Assembly: GCA_009763385.1 (NCBI GenBank)
Contig: CM019822.1
Span: forward strand, 26,964,842-27,028,841
Length of the DNA: 64,000 nucleotides
Reading direction: 5' to 3'
DNA from: Coix lacryma-jobi var. lacryma-jobi
Lineage: Eukaryota; Streptophyta; Magnoliopsida; Poales; Poaceae
A program made the position numbers and the translations under genes. Shown one piece after another: positions 34,223 through 44,797 of the stretch (position 1 is its first letter; each line of letters opens with the position of its first letter). The notes beneath the pieces were generated by a model, which saw nothing but the letters and a program-made list of their open reading frames with translations, did not search any database and was not told the origin of the DNA.

Positions 34223-35251
34223 TTATGGCACACGGTATGGATGTGAAACAGGACAGAGCTTAACGACATCTAATGATGCTTCAGCCTCCCTAAACCATTC
34301 GTTGCTCATAATAGACATGAGCTCTTGGGCAGTCGCCTTAAGGTAACTTGCCTCAAACTGGGTTGGCATGTGGTTATTAGGAACTCTACGGGTTGTGGAT
34401 CTCTTCTGCACAGGTTGTTTCGAGACATTGCCATAATCGGCGAAAAGATCTGTCTCGATATTTAGAGGATAATCCAAAGGATGAATTACTTCTTCCTTTG
34501 GAGGAGTAGGTGGTTGTGGTTCAGGTTTGACTGCTCGGGGTATAGGTAAAGGAGTTTCGGCTGTCATGGGTTCGTCCCTAGGAGTTTGATCTTCCTCTAG
34601 AGATTCACCATGGTCATCGGTGTAGGGGGTGTTCTTGAGAAAGGTCGCAAGGACTTCCTTACCTTCACTAATGGGTAAATGGAGGAAAGCTCCTTTAGAG
34701 GCTAAATCAAGGAATTGTGCAGAGTTTTGGCTAAGACCGAGATAGAAATGTTGCATAAGGGTTGGCTCGGTTATAGCTAAATCTGGGCCAGAGGATGCTA
34801 AGTCTGTAAGTCGTGCCCAGGCCGCACCTAGAGATTCCTTCTCGTCTTGTTTGAAGTTTAGCACATCTCTACGAAGACGAGCTACACGGGATATGGGAAA
34901 GTACGTTAAGCAGAACATGACTTGCAGTTTCTCCCATTCTCCGTTCACACTACCAACGTAGCGAGTATACCAGCGTCTAGCTTTTCCTGTTAACGAGAAC
35001 GGAAATAGCTTCCACTTAAGAGTGACTCGCCTCATCCCTTGGATGTGAATACACGAACAAAGTTGTTTGAAATCACGTAGGTGGGTATAAGGATTCTCAT
35101 CTACATCTCCTGAAAAGGGATTCTCCTGAACCATAGCTATGAGGCTGGGGTGAAGCTCATAGCGAACTGCCAAAATGGCATGAGATGAACTAGGCGGCTC
35201 CAACTCAGCGCCCGATGGAGCAGCGTAGTAAAAAAGGGTTGTTTGATCCAT
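34223..35251 (-). CDS. gag: Gag of the minus-strand Athila-type element
   Basis: 342 codons from ATG 35251. The N-terminus MDQTTLFYYAAPSGAELE is followed by the Athila gag core: HPSLIAMVQENPFSGDVDENPYTHLRDFKQLCSCI, KLFPFSLTGKARRWYTRYVG, WEKLQVMFCLTYFPIS, and the ESLGAAWARL and QHFYLGLSQNSAQFLDLASKGAF motifs. The C-terminal third is Pro/Glu-rich and no zinc knuckle is evident. It ends at a TAA just where the protease frame starts to make sense in a different phase, so the natural product was probably a longer Gag-Pro. The core resembles the gag at 2-919 in the GKAKQWF and FYHGL landmarks. Confidence 0.85.
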   Translation of the reverse strand: MDQTTLFYYAAPSGAELEPPSSSHAILAVRYELHPSLIAMVQENPFSGDVDENPYTHLRDFKQLCSCIHIQGMRRVTLKWKLFPFSLTGKARRWYTRYVGSVNGEWEKLQVMFCLTYFPISRVARLRRDVLNFKQDEKESLGAAWARLTDLASSGPDLAITEPTLMQHFYLGLSQNSAQFLDLASKGAFLHLPISEGKEVLATFLKNTPYTDDHGESLEEDQTPRDEPMTAETPLPIPRAVKPEPQPPTPPKEEVIHPLDYPLNIETDLFADYGNVSKQPVQKRSTTRRVPNNHMPTQFEASYLKATAQELMSIMSNEWFREAEASLDVVKLCPVSHPYRVP

Positions 35252-35328
35252 ATTGATTTATGAAATAAAAGTTCTAATCAAACTACGATAACTTTAACGA
35301 CTTTGTTCTAGCTAACACAGCTACCGTT

Positions 35329-35345
35329 CCCCGACAACGGCGCCA
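35329..35345 (-). other. Primer binding site (tRNA-Asp type)
   Basis: On the minus strand tggcgccgttgtcgggg lies 8 nt after the 5' LTR end. It complements the plant tRNA-Asp acceptor end with one mismatch, as is usual for Athila/Tat elements. Confidence 0.85.
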
Positions 35346-35353
35346 GAAAAGCT

Positions 35354-36906
35354 TGTGGACACTTCTTAATACAACCACTAGAACTAGACTACGGAGCCTA
35401 ATCCCCGGCAGCAGCACCAGAGATGCTTGTTGACACCAGAAGTGGCAAACGGATATACCGCAAGCACACGGTAGTCAATTGTAGCTTTTCACCGGGAGTA
35501 TTCCAGGTATCATATTTCCACAGGGAACGTGAAGTGGATTAACTAGAAGTAGGGTCGTCAAAGGATGATCAAAGGGTATATGATAACTGGGATAGAGAGG
35601 TCTTCCTAATATCAATATCTGGTACTGGTTTTCTAAGAGTACTGAGGTTTACCACCTCATTCCTTACCGGGGGCGAAGGACGAAACAGTAGTTGATTAAA
35701 AGGTTCTCCACCTAACAACTACTGAGGCGACAATGCTGCTACCCAACTATTATTTTCAACTTGCCTACAACACTTGAGAGGAACTCCAAGCACTGGCTGT
35801 GTCTGTCACTCTACCACCAGGCGTCTACACAAGTGCGACAAGAAGTCCACACTGGCAAGATATATCCTAGACACCACGTCTACACTAATCTTACTACTCT
35901 AAAGCTAAGCTTAATAGGCCTAGAGCACTTCAACAAAGTAAAGCAATGTGCCAAGTAAAAGATCTGTAAACTTAAATTACCAGACCAGAATATTAAATAC
36001 TAGAAGGACTCAGATGTAACACTTACAAGAAGAATCGCATCCGCTGAGGCGCACCTTGGAGAAGATTCCCGACAGGCCGGGACTCCTCCGTGGAACTCCT
36101 CACTCCCTTCCCTCTCTTCTAACACTAAAGCTACTAAGTAGGCTTTCTCTCCTTGGATGCATACAAATGAAGAGCTCTAGTGGGGTATTTATAGCTTGGA
36201 GGTGGAGTAGTGGCTACTCCGGTGCCACGTCAGCGATCCGCGTGCTCTCCTTCCTTGGCCATTGGATCAAAACCGTCATAGCAACCGACCTGGATGGATG
36301 GCCTTGATTTCTTCACGTGTGAAACATGTGCAAGCAACCGACTTTGGATGGGATTCACCCTGGGGTTGGCCGACCCCAGCCAATGACAGGTGGGCCCACC
36401 ACTTTGCTTCTAGAAGGTGCTGATGTCACCAGGCTGAATAGTGTAGCCAGGGCCCACCAAGGGGGGGGTCGGCCGACCCACCTATGACAGGGCTGGCCCA
36501 CTGTTTTGTCTCCCCTGGTGTCCCACATGTCATGGAGCATGGTGTCATATGTTGGTTGCATTTGCTTTCTTGTGTGGGCCCATGGATCCATGTGCTTCTC
36601 ATCTTTCACCGTTGAATGCAAACAAATGTTTGACCTGATGGGGGAAAGTAGCTTGGTGAAGCTTCACTTGGATAGTGCCATGTCACCAAGCCCGAGGAGC
36701 TCCCATGATGGGGTCGGCCGACCCCACCTTGGGTGGATCCAGGTGTCCATTTCCTTCTTATTATGTTATACCTGCAAATCAAATACTAAGAGTACAAGTG
36801 GAACTTATTAGTGATAAATATGCTCATGATATGCTATACTTCCTTGAAACCGAGGCCCGTTGACGGTATTTTGATAAGGTAAAACATGCTATAACTTCCG
36901 TCAACA
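35354..36906 (-). repeat. 5' LTR of the minus-strand Athila-type element
   Basis: 1553 bp. GC-rich palindromes in U3 at 36361-36378, 36466-36479 and 36709-36726, all centred on or near tcggccga. The TATA box is at 36186-36193 (minus), inside the same caagctataaatacccc core as the plus-strand element. It contains the 78 bp (about 35942-36019) absent from the other LTR. Confidence 0.9.
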
Positions 36907-37017
36907 GCCGCCAAGCCAGCCGAAGTCCCGAACCGATTCTCCACATCAGGACTGTCGTCGCTGGCTCCTTCCTCCCCTCCCCCTCTCATCTCCTCCGCCT
37001 CGACAAGCGTCGGCGAG

Positions 37018-39510
37018 ATGGTGAAGAGAAGCAAGAAGAGCAAGAGCAAGCGCGTCACGCTGAAGCAGAAGCACAAGGTGCTGCGCAAGGTGAAGGAGCA
37101 CCACCGCAAGAAGCGCAAGGAGGCCAAGAAGGAGGGCAGGGCCGGCCAGCGGAAGAAGGTCGAGAAGGACCCCGGGATCCCCAACGAGTGGCCCTTCAAG
37201 GAGCAGGAGCTCAAGGCGCTCGAGGCCAAGCACGCGCAGGCGCTACAGGAGCTCGAGCTCAAGAAGGAGGCGCGCAAGGAGAGGGTATGCCATGTGTGCC
37301 CTTCTGTTATCGTTGGTGCTATGCTTGCTGTTAGTTTGTGTCTGGAGCAAATAGTATTTCGGTCTTACAAAGTTACAACCGAATCTACCTTCATTCCGTT
37401 TAATTAAGCCTAATCCACCTGCCTGTCCCTTCAGTTACATTGTGAAATTAACTTTCTTAGATGCTTCCCTGTATTGGTATTTGGTAGTGTACACAGGGGT
37501 GGTAATGAATCATGGCCCTTGTCCCTCCTTCACAATCCAACTTAGCCCTTTCGAATTTTAGTTGAAAATCGTATATTATTACGCCCGATCTCTATTGAGC
37601 CCGATCCTTAAATTTGTTAGGCTAAATTAGAGGGCCCTTTACCACCCCTGTGTACATAGTTACCAAATCATCAGGATGCAAATGGGGCGGCATGCAGTGT
37701 GATGTTCAGAGTTCAAAGTTAGAGCATAAATGTTAACACAACTTCAGAAATTCTGGAATGAGAGTATTTTACTATGTTTCCAGTATTTGATAAACACATT
37801 CCACATTCATCACAAGTTACAGGTTTGGTGCATATTGGAAAAAAAAACTAACACCCTCCCACTCTAATAAATTGGTCAATGTTGATCATCTGCCTTGACA
37901 CAATCTAGTCGTGGTCAGTGTGAATGCCTGAATGAAAACCATGCAGTGAAGGAAGGACTAGTTTATTTGTCATGATGAAAGCCTTGCTCTAACTGAAAAT
38001 TAAGCAGAAGAAGGCATACTATACCTTTATTTGGGTTGAGCCCAGTCAGCCATGTAGAGCAGAGTCCATGCTGGGTTCTCTCGAACGGAGTAAGCCATGC
38101 TACAATGCTAATATTAATAGTCAAATGGATTTGATTTGGATGTGCCTATGGGGGCGATGAGATGAAAAAGAGGCTCTTTGCTTCAGTGGCTGCCAATGGA
38201 GTAAGACATGTGCCTAATCTTACTTCCTCTACTCTAATGGTGCAATAAACAAACACATAATTAAACAGATAAGTAGACACATGTGCACTCAGTGTAGTCA
38301 ATAGAGTTGACAAGATCTGCATTCATAGTGAGTACCATTAACTTCAAGATTCTGTATATTTGCTCAACTGGTACTGATTGCTAATAATTGAAGGCTAATC
38401 GCAACTTGAGTGGACATGATTTAGCTTGCCAATGGATTGGGAAAGGAAATGGAGGAGCTCTTTGGCAACTTTGGATCAGGGAGGTTCACAAGTCACAACG
38501 GAGAGAACGAGTCCGAAGGCGGAAGAGCCAGCACCAGGAGAAGGAGAGAAGGTGGCAGCGGTGGAGCTAGGAGGCTGATACTAGAGTTGCCAACTCTGCT
38601 CGGAGGCGGACTCGGAGTGGGAGGGTGGCGGCAGATTAGATATGCAGGATAATGTGGCATCACTTGATTATGCGGGTTGCCCATATCAGTTCGCTCCATC
38701 TAAGTGGGTTAGCTTGTGGGCTTCAGTGGGTTAGCAGCGCATGACAGCTCACCGGGTTGGCGGCGTGGCCCAAACCATTTGCAAGCCTAGTTAGGAGTTA
38801 CCATTTCGTTGAGGGCCTGCTATTGTTAGTATCTGTCATGATAGTTTTTGTCCTGACCTTTATTATCCCTTACAACCTAAGGCTTGTTAAAACCAATATT
38901 GTTGTATGCTCAGAGAAGCTAGATGCTTGGCCTTTACTTGGGTCTTTACACTTCACATTTTAGGCTCACTCTGTCAGGATCATATGAACTTTCACATAGA
39001 CTTGACCAAGCAGTAATTTAATATTGTCACCTTTTGTTAGGTTAGTCTGATGAAGTATGTGTTCCTTAAAGATTATTTATGTTCTTCGTCTAGTTTTATA
39101 GATACATCTATATCATTTTCTTGTGATGGTTAAACAATGAGACACTACCTTTTTCAGGCTCGGAAGAGGAAGCTAGGATTGCTTGAGGATGAGGACATTG
39201 CTAATTTGGCATCTTCAGCTTCCGTGCAGGGCAGTGAGTTTGCAGCAAAGGATAATGCTCCTTTAGCAGTGGCAAAGAGCAATGGTAAGTTTCTCATCTC
39301 TCACTTGTGGTTTAATTGCCCTACTGCATGCAGTTACATTATTGACTAAAGATGTTAAATGTGCCCCAGATCATTCTGAGAGGTCTTTCTACAAGGAGCT
39401 TGTTAAAGTAATTGAAGCTTCCGATGTGATTCTTGAAGTTCTTGATGCAAGGGATCCACTGGGCACCCGTTGCATTGACATGGAAAAGATGGTTAGGAAG
39501 GCCGATCCAA
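37018..39510 (+). pseudogene. NSN1: Nucleostemin-like GTPase gene fragment, copy 2
   Basis: The same structure as 20492-22983: exon 1 37018-37284 (MVKRSKKSKSKR..., donor GTATGC), exon 2 39158-39284 after an intact TTTTCAG acceptor, exon 3 39370-39510 ending at the CACTA junction. At variable sites this copy looks closer to the family (RSKK, KEARKER, MEKMVRKADP). Only about the first 175 residues are encoded; after DARDPLGTR and MVRKADP the frame runs into CACTA-derived sequence, so the GTPase P-loop and later motifs are missing. The promoter-like region lies across the inserted 9.3-kb element, leaving only 106 bp of native 5' sequence. It could be transcribed from the element's LTR only antisense, since that element points the other way. 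Confidence 0.85.
37494..37650. mobile_element. Small hAT-like MITE in NSN1 intron 1, copy 2
   Basis: 157 bp with the same CAGGGGTGGTA termini and TGTACA flanks as 20968-21124. Confidence 0.6.
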
Positions 39511-39943
39511 GAGACGGGCGGGCGCTTGGCGGTGAGGTCCTCGCTGTAATTAAAATATTTTTTCCTTATTTATTTTTGGCTTTTTTCAAAAACTTTTTTC
39601 ACAGGCGGTTCTCTATGTCAACCGCCTGTGGAAATGCCCATTTTCACAGGCGGTTTGCTAAGTCAACCGCCTGTGAAAATCCTTTCCACAGGCGGTTCAC
39701 AAGCAACCGCCTGTGCTGTGGTCCTATTTCTACTGGCCCCGAGCGCAGGCGGTTGACAAAAACGCCTGTACAAATGGGTCTACAACCGCCTGTGTTGTAC
39801 CTTTCTGTACTAGTGGTACGTGTAAAGATAATATTTTTCATTAAAGGAAGCTTAGCTTAGCTAGTTGGATTTATTATGGTGTAACCTATCCATACAAGTT
39901 GATGAAGTCCTTGACTTGGTGCTATGCTCGTACTTTCTTAGAT
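39511..39943 (+). repeat. 433-bp CACTA-right-end module, copy 3
   Basis: Starts at gagacggg directly after NSN1 exon 3 and ends at ...tactttcttagat, where sequence shared with the other two copies stops. It marks the right edge of the duplicated array. Confidence 0.85.
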
Positions 39944-40743
39944 TTATTTTAGGATTTAACAATGGAAAATTGATCATAAGTGTTTTTCTCATGTAACCTG
40001 CCAACTGTCATGACGCTATATGATATTTAAGTACCAACAATTTTCTCAAATGGTCGATGATTATATTCTTCTTTGATATTTTTCTCTTCAAGTAGCCTAT
40101 AATTTTGTAGTCTAATGTGAACAATCTTGAGGGTGAAAAGAAATTAGCAACAAAGAACAGATAGCCAAAAATGCCCAACAGAAAAAAAAATTGTGGGTTA
40201 CTCCGATGACCAATTACTCAAATTACCAAACATATTTTATTCTAATTCAATAAATTAGCATTAATTACTTGAATTATAATAAAATGCGTTTGGTAATTCG
40301 AGAAAAAAATCTGTACAACATAACAAACTATTTGTCATTCAAAAATTCACTCCAAAATTCTAGTCGTCTAAGAAAATATATAGTGTGCTCCATGGCTCCT
40401 AAGACTTTTTAAATATGTTATGTAAAAGGGTATAAAAGAAGTCAATAAATAAATCATTCTGCTGATATTGACTCTGCTCTCATCATCATCCAAAAAAATG
40501 TCTTTTAAGAATAATATTTCTACCATTTGAAACAAGAAGAAAAAGACAAATCTGAACGTTTGTTTGTGGTTGTTGATTCCCTGAAGCTGTTGTGAAAGTC
40601 ATTGTTGAGTGGATTTTTTTTTTTTTGGAATTTCTTTTTGAGACGAATGAGTAATCTGAACGTTTGTTTGTGGTTGTTGATTCCCTGGATCGAGCTGTTG
40701 TACAAGTCATTGTTGAGTCGAGATTTTTTGGAGTTTACTTTTT
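39944..40743. other. Intergenic DNA with two small repeats
   Basis: No coding region is supported. It holds an 85-bp hairpin-forming MITE-like sequence (40218-40302) and a tandem duplication of about 104 bp (40549-40733, units starting near 40551 and 40655). Confidence 0.55.
40218..40302. mobile_element. Hairpin MITE-like repeat
   Basis: The arms ctcaaattaccaaac...ctaattcaa (40218-40250) and their near-perfect reverse complement (40270-40302) pair over about 30 bp. Family not identified. Confidence 0.5.
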
Positions 40744-41179
40744 GGGAGATTTAGGTGGAAGGCCTCGAAAAAAACTTGGTTTAGGTATCGGGCCTTTTGT
40801 TTTTGAATTTGGGTGAAAGGCCCTATAACAAAATTTTCTCAGGTGGAAGGGCTTCCGTCTATTTTTAGCACTTGACGGTGTTAAGTAGAGGATAAAAAAA
40901 TGATTTTGCCCCTGAGTCAAAAAAAGATAAAAAAAAGAATTCCGATTGTTTATAATATTTTGAGTATATGTATATAAATCGGAATTCTTTTTTATTTTTT
41001 GACTCAGGGGTAAAATCGTCTTTTTATCCCCTACTTAACACCGTCAAGTGCTAAAAATGGATGGAAGGCCTTCCACCTGAGAAAATTTTGTTTCAGGGCC
41101 TTCCACTCGAATTCAAAAAAGAAAAGGCCTGATACCTGAGCCGAGTTTTTTTCGAGGCCAGCTTCCACCTAATTCTCCC
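40744..41179. mobile_element. MULE-type palindromic MITE, 436 bp, 9-bp TSD
   Basis: Inverted ends gggagatttaggtggaaggcc and its complement extend through most of the element, which folds into one long hairpin with a short AT-rich loop near 40955. The duplication ttacttttt (40735-40743, 41180-41188) is exact; nine bases is the signature of Mutator-like elements. No transposase is present. Confidence 0.8.
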
Positions 41180-41414
41180 TTACTTTTTTTTGATGAATGA
41201 GTAATAATTTTATAGATGTTTGAATGTTTGATGATATTAGCATAACATACTCTGCTTCTAAAATAATATAGAAGGAATTTAGCTGTTGTACAAGTGTATG
41301 CTTTGAGACTCGGTATGTTTTTTTTAAATGCAGCAAGAGCTTTGCCGTAATTTCATTAGATGATGAAAAAGACAAAAAAAAAAAGAGGATACAACCATTT
41401 CTACTGACTACTAA

Positions 41415-41650
41415 GGTCTTGTTCAGTTCCCAAAATCTCAAAATATTTTGCGCAGTACCCGTCACATTAAATCTTTAGACGCATGCATGGAGTATTAAAT
41501 GTGCGTAAAAAATAACTAATTGTACTTTTAGTCTGTTCATGTCGAGACTTTTAAGTCTAGTTAAGTCATGTTTGGATAAAGTTTGTCAAATAACAACGAA
41601 AATATGCTACAGGAACTTTTCACCACAAATTTTACCAACCGAACAAGGCC
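41415..41650. mobile_element. Tourist/PIF-type MITE, 236 bp, TAA TSD
   Basis: Ends ggtcttgttcagttccc and ...accgaacaaggcc are inverted copies, flanked by taa on both sides (41412-41414, 41651-41653). Confidence 0.7.
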
Positions 41651-41726
41651 TAAGATCGCAACCCAGAACCTCTCCACTATTACTGCATGCCAATGCTCTT
41701 CTTGATTATTTTCTACGGAGTATTTT

Positions 41727-41813
41727 GTTCCTCCGATTCAAATTATATACATAGCAAGGAGTAGATGTATATAAAAAAAATCAAACCGACTTATAATTTG
41801 GAACGAATGGAGT
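41727..41813. mobile_element. Decayed Stowaway-like MITE
   Basis: Left cctccgattcaaattata and right tataatttggaacgaatggag resemble the CTCCCTCCGTTCCAAATTATA terminus. The left end is eroded and the TA duplication is clear only on the right. Confidence 0.45.
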
Positions 41814-41819
41814 AGATAT

Positions 41820-44133
41820 GGCGTATAGCGGTGAGCGAATGCATGTCTATGCAACTTATTTCAATTATTTCCATAATATTCTGTTAGCGATAATAAACCA
41901 TAGTATGACCGATAAGTTCAAGCGAGAGGAGCCTTTGCACTTTAAAAAAAAAAATTGTGATAACATGTTTGGAAGTTTGTTTAGGGGCATTAATTTTCTA
42001 AAAAGTTATTTTAAAAAGAAAAGACATGACCAGCTCTTTTTTATATAGAAAAATATAGCAGACCTCCAGCAATCCATTTGTTAATAGAACTTCATAATAC
42101 AACCCAGTCTCAGTTCAAAACTCTAAAAATGCACTGCAGCAGGTCCTTGGAGTTTCATAGTCTGCTGGCAGCTTTAGAATTTAGAAACCGCAATCTCCAC
42201 TTAAACAAAGAAGCATCAGAATGCTTTCTGCAAAAATTCCACACCCGCATCCGAGCTTTTCACTGAAGGATACAAAGGGCAAAATTTAAAACCTTTTTCC
42301 TCAACCAGCGAGGCCGTCAAACAGTAACCTAGAAGTTATTCAGAAATCACATTGCTCCGAGAGCCTGGTGGAATCAAAGCCTGAAGTAACAGTTAATGCC
42401 CAAAGTCACACAAATGCAGCCCTGTCATTCTCTTTGATGGTGTATACAGTTCCTCAAACCCAATGTCCTTTGATGATTGACGTATAGGTCACCTGAAATG
42501 CAATGAGATTAGTGCCACTACACTACCAATTCACACGGCGAAGGCAAAAACAACTCATACAAATTAGATCATACAGTGGATTTTGGGTACAAAATACTGT
42601 TCTATATCTTAAACGGACTGAAAATCAGGGGACAACTGTTAATCTGTGATATATAATACTATTCTATATCTTAAGTGGACTGAAAATCAGGGGACAACGG
42701 TGATACATCCAACATTGTGAACACGTTAGAAAATATTCTTTTTCTTACTCCCACTTGTAGGATGAATAGTGAATGCTAGAAGTGCGTAAATAATATACAG
42801 TCATTTCCCTAAACTATCAATGCTAGCAGCTAGCTTCCAATGAGTAAAATCTATTGAACACAAACCTATCTTTAATGCTGCCAAAGAAATTTAACAGTAC
42901 TATAATAAATAATAATATATATCTGGTGCTAGTGCTGCAAACCTTTTTCAATTTAAAAATATTATAGAACAAAAAAAAATGTTCTACAACACACATACAC
43001 ACACAGAGAACTCCCTGTATTTTTAACCAACCCCATCCCAGGCGCCCAGCACTGAGGCATGAATCATCATCCTCTGCTCCCGCTGTCCACATTTATTCCC
43101 TTGTTTGTGTTTATGGTCTATAAAACAGCAAGTCATGTTTAATTGATGATATTGTTTGAGGGAAGAAACATTGACCTTGAATAGGATTCGTAGAATTGCC
43201 ATTCTATGCGAGAGGCTTATGTATAACTTCAATTTGCTTTGTACAAAGCGAAAGTAAAATTCCATGTAAACAAATTTGGCAAGAATAAAACAACAATGCT
43301 ACCACAGCACCTGAGGAACACGGCCAACTTCTCACTCCTGCTGTCCAAAAATACACTCCTCATCATCTAAGCCCCAGTAACGACGCGGATATCCCATGAT
43401 AAATTGATTATTATGTTTGGGGGGGGGGGGGGGGGGGGGGGGAATAGGTTACCCTATATCATGCAGCCAGTCTATCAAGAATGAACCTAACTCACAGAGC
43501 AGCCATTACATGACAAAACTCAAGAAATAGCTTCGGTATGGTTTGCACAAAGCCAAAGAAAAATATAGGTGCAACATTTGGGTCCAGAGGAAACCAACAA
43601 CAGAGCCATCATTACACATGGACATGGGCACCACCACACGTCTAATGATCATGAATGTCTAATTTGCAGAACTTCTATCCAAAGGCATATGACTAACTTC
43701 ACTTTGATTTTATATGAAGCCAAATAAAAACAAATCTTGCTAACAAATTTGGCTCCAAAAAAACCAGGAGCGTTTCCAGAATTGCAGTTTAGTATTATTT
43801 CAAACACTAGACAGTTTCAAAAACAAAAAATGCAAGGAAAGCGCAATACAAAGCCCACTCAAATACTGTAGAAAGACCACACAAACATGCACTGTTAAGA
43901 ACCAAAGGAAACAACTCAACACATTACCACCCTTTTTAGTCCACTATATATATCTACTTATCTAGCTAGATGGAATTTCAGAACTAGAACACTGCCCGTC
44001 TGCCCTTCACTAGATACTAACGAAGCCACGATAAAGATGTTCATGCCAAAATGTGAAGAAGTTGCAAGAATGAATTATGAGGATGACAAACCTTAGAAGA
44101 GATTCTTTACAGCACTAGTTACCAGAACATGCC
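41820..44133 (-). other. 3' flank / probable 3' UTR region of the mTERF gene
   Basis: No coding region is seen. Read on the minus strand, aag|gtttgt near 44092 and ttgcatttcag|gtgacc near 42490 could be a donor and acceptor, so 3' UTR introns are possible; this is inference. A 62-bp tandem duplication (about 42595-42701) and a run of 24 G (43419-43442) are present. Confidence 0.4.
43419..43442 (+). repeat. G24 homopolymer
   Basis: An uninterrupted run of 24 G. The length may be inaccurate because such runs are error-prone. Confidence 0.9.
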
Positions 44134-44797
44134 TTAGCTCTTTCTCTTTCCCTTTGTCATGTCGCCAAGGAGCTCCCATTGATGTTTTCCAGCACAACTA
44201 GAAGCATAAGCAGCAGCAAGACCTGGAACACTCATCTCGTGAGGGTGCACAAGTTTAGCCAGAAGATAATCATTGCTCACGACTGCAATAGTACAGAAGC
44301 TTAAACTAGAAGTCATCAATCCCCTGTCCTCGAGAAATTTCACCAAGTAATACCGCGGCAACAACCGACGGTCCACACTATACAACAGCAACGTTGGCCG
44401 ATACACAATGTCTGGCATCTGCAACCCAACATAACCCATTAGAAAATCCAAGTTTTTGTGAACCCTTTCCGGAGTTAAGTTGAGGATATTCGGCGCCTTC
44501 CTCACTGCTGATGCTATATCATCCTTCGACCACCCAAGCTTCTCAAACAGCCGTATATTACTGTCGAGCTTCTCACGGTTGAAGATCGCAAACCTCGTGA
44601 ACGCGAAGGAGAACGCCCACGAGCCCTGCGGGATTCCAAACTCGGCGACGCGTGCCAGAGTTTCCTCGAGGTGCCTAGTGCTCCTGACAAGCATCCGGGA
44701 CAAGAAAGTGTTGGGAATATCGGAAATCTCTATCCCGCATCGCTGAAGGAGGGCCAGGTTGGGCTTGGCAACCTCGTCGAGGTTGACGCTGAGGAGG
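44134..44797 (-). pseudogene. mTERF-family gene, C-terminal part, truncated by LTR insertion
   Basis: About 220 residues of an organellar mTERF protein, from LLSVNLDEVAKPNLALLQRCGIEISDIPNTFLSRML to the TAA at 44134-44136. Successive mTERF repeats are visible: a leucine-rich helix pair ending in a Pro-containing turn, e.g. LFEKLGWSKDDIASAVRKAPNILNLTPERVHKNLDFLMGYVGLQMPDIVYRPTLLLYSVDRRLLPRYYLVKFLEDRGL. Such proteins bind organellar nucleic acids and affect chloroplast or mitochondrial transcription or RNA processing. The frame continues for about 25 codons into the LTR at 44798, with an ATG at 44871, but that part is LTR-derived. The N-terminus and transit peptide should lie beyond the inserted elements, outside the window. 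Confidence 0.85.

Larger units (their letters stand above)
27636..36906 (-). mobile_element. Athila-type Ty3/gypsy element, full length, in NSN1 copy 2
   Basis: 9271 bp on the minus strand, flanked by the 5-bp duplication gccgc (27631-27635, 36907-36911). The LTRs are 27636-29110 (3') and 35354-36906 (5'). By eye they differ at about 35 positions plus a 78-bp indel, near 2.4%, or roughly 0.9 million years at 1.3e-8. Inside are a tRNA-Asp-type PBS, gag, protease, RT, RNase H and integrase without chromodomain, about 1.8 kb of 3' non-coding DNA and a PPT. A frameshift between gag and pro and a TGA before integrase make it defective. It lies 106 bp upstream of the NSN1 ATG. Confidence 0.93.

Noticed and set aside
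20492..39510. Two functional NSN1 genes
   Set aside because: Both stop at the CACTA junction before the GTPase core; one also lacks an acceptor and the other its promoter.
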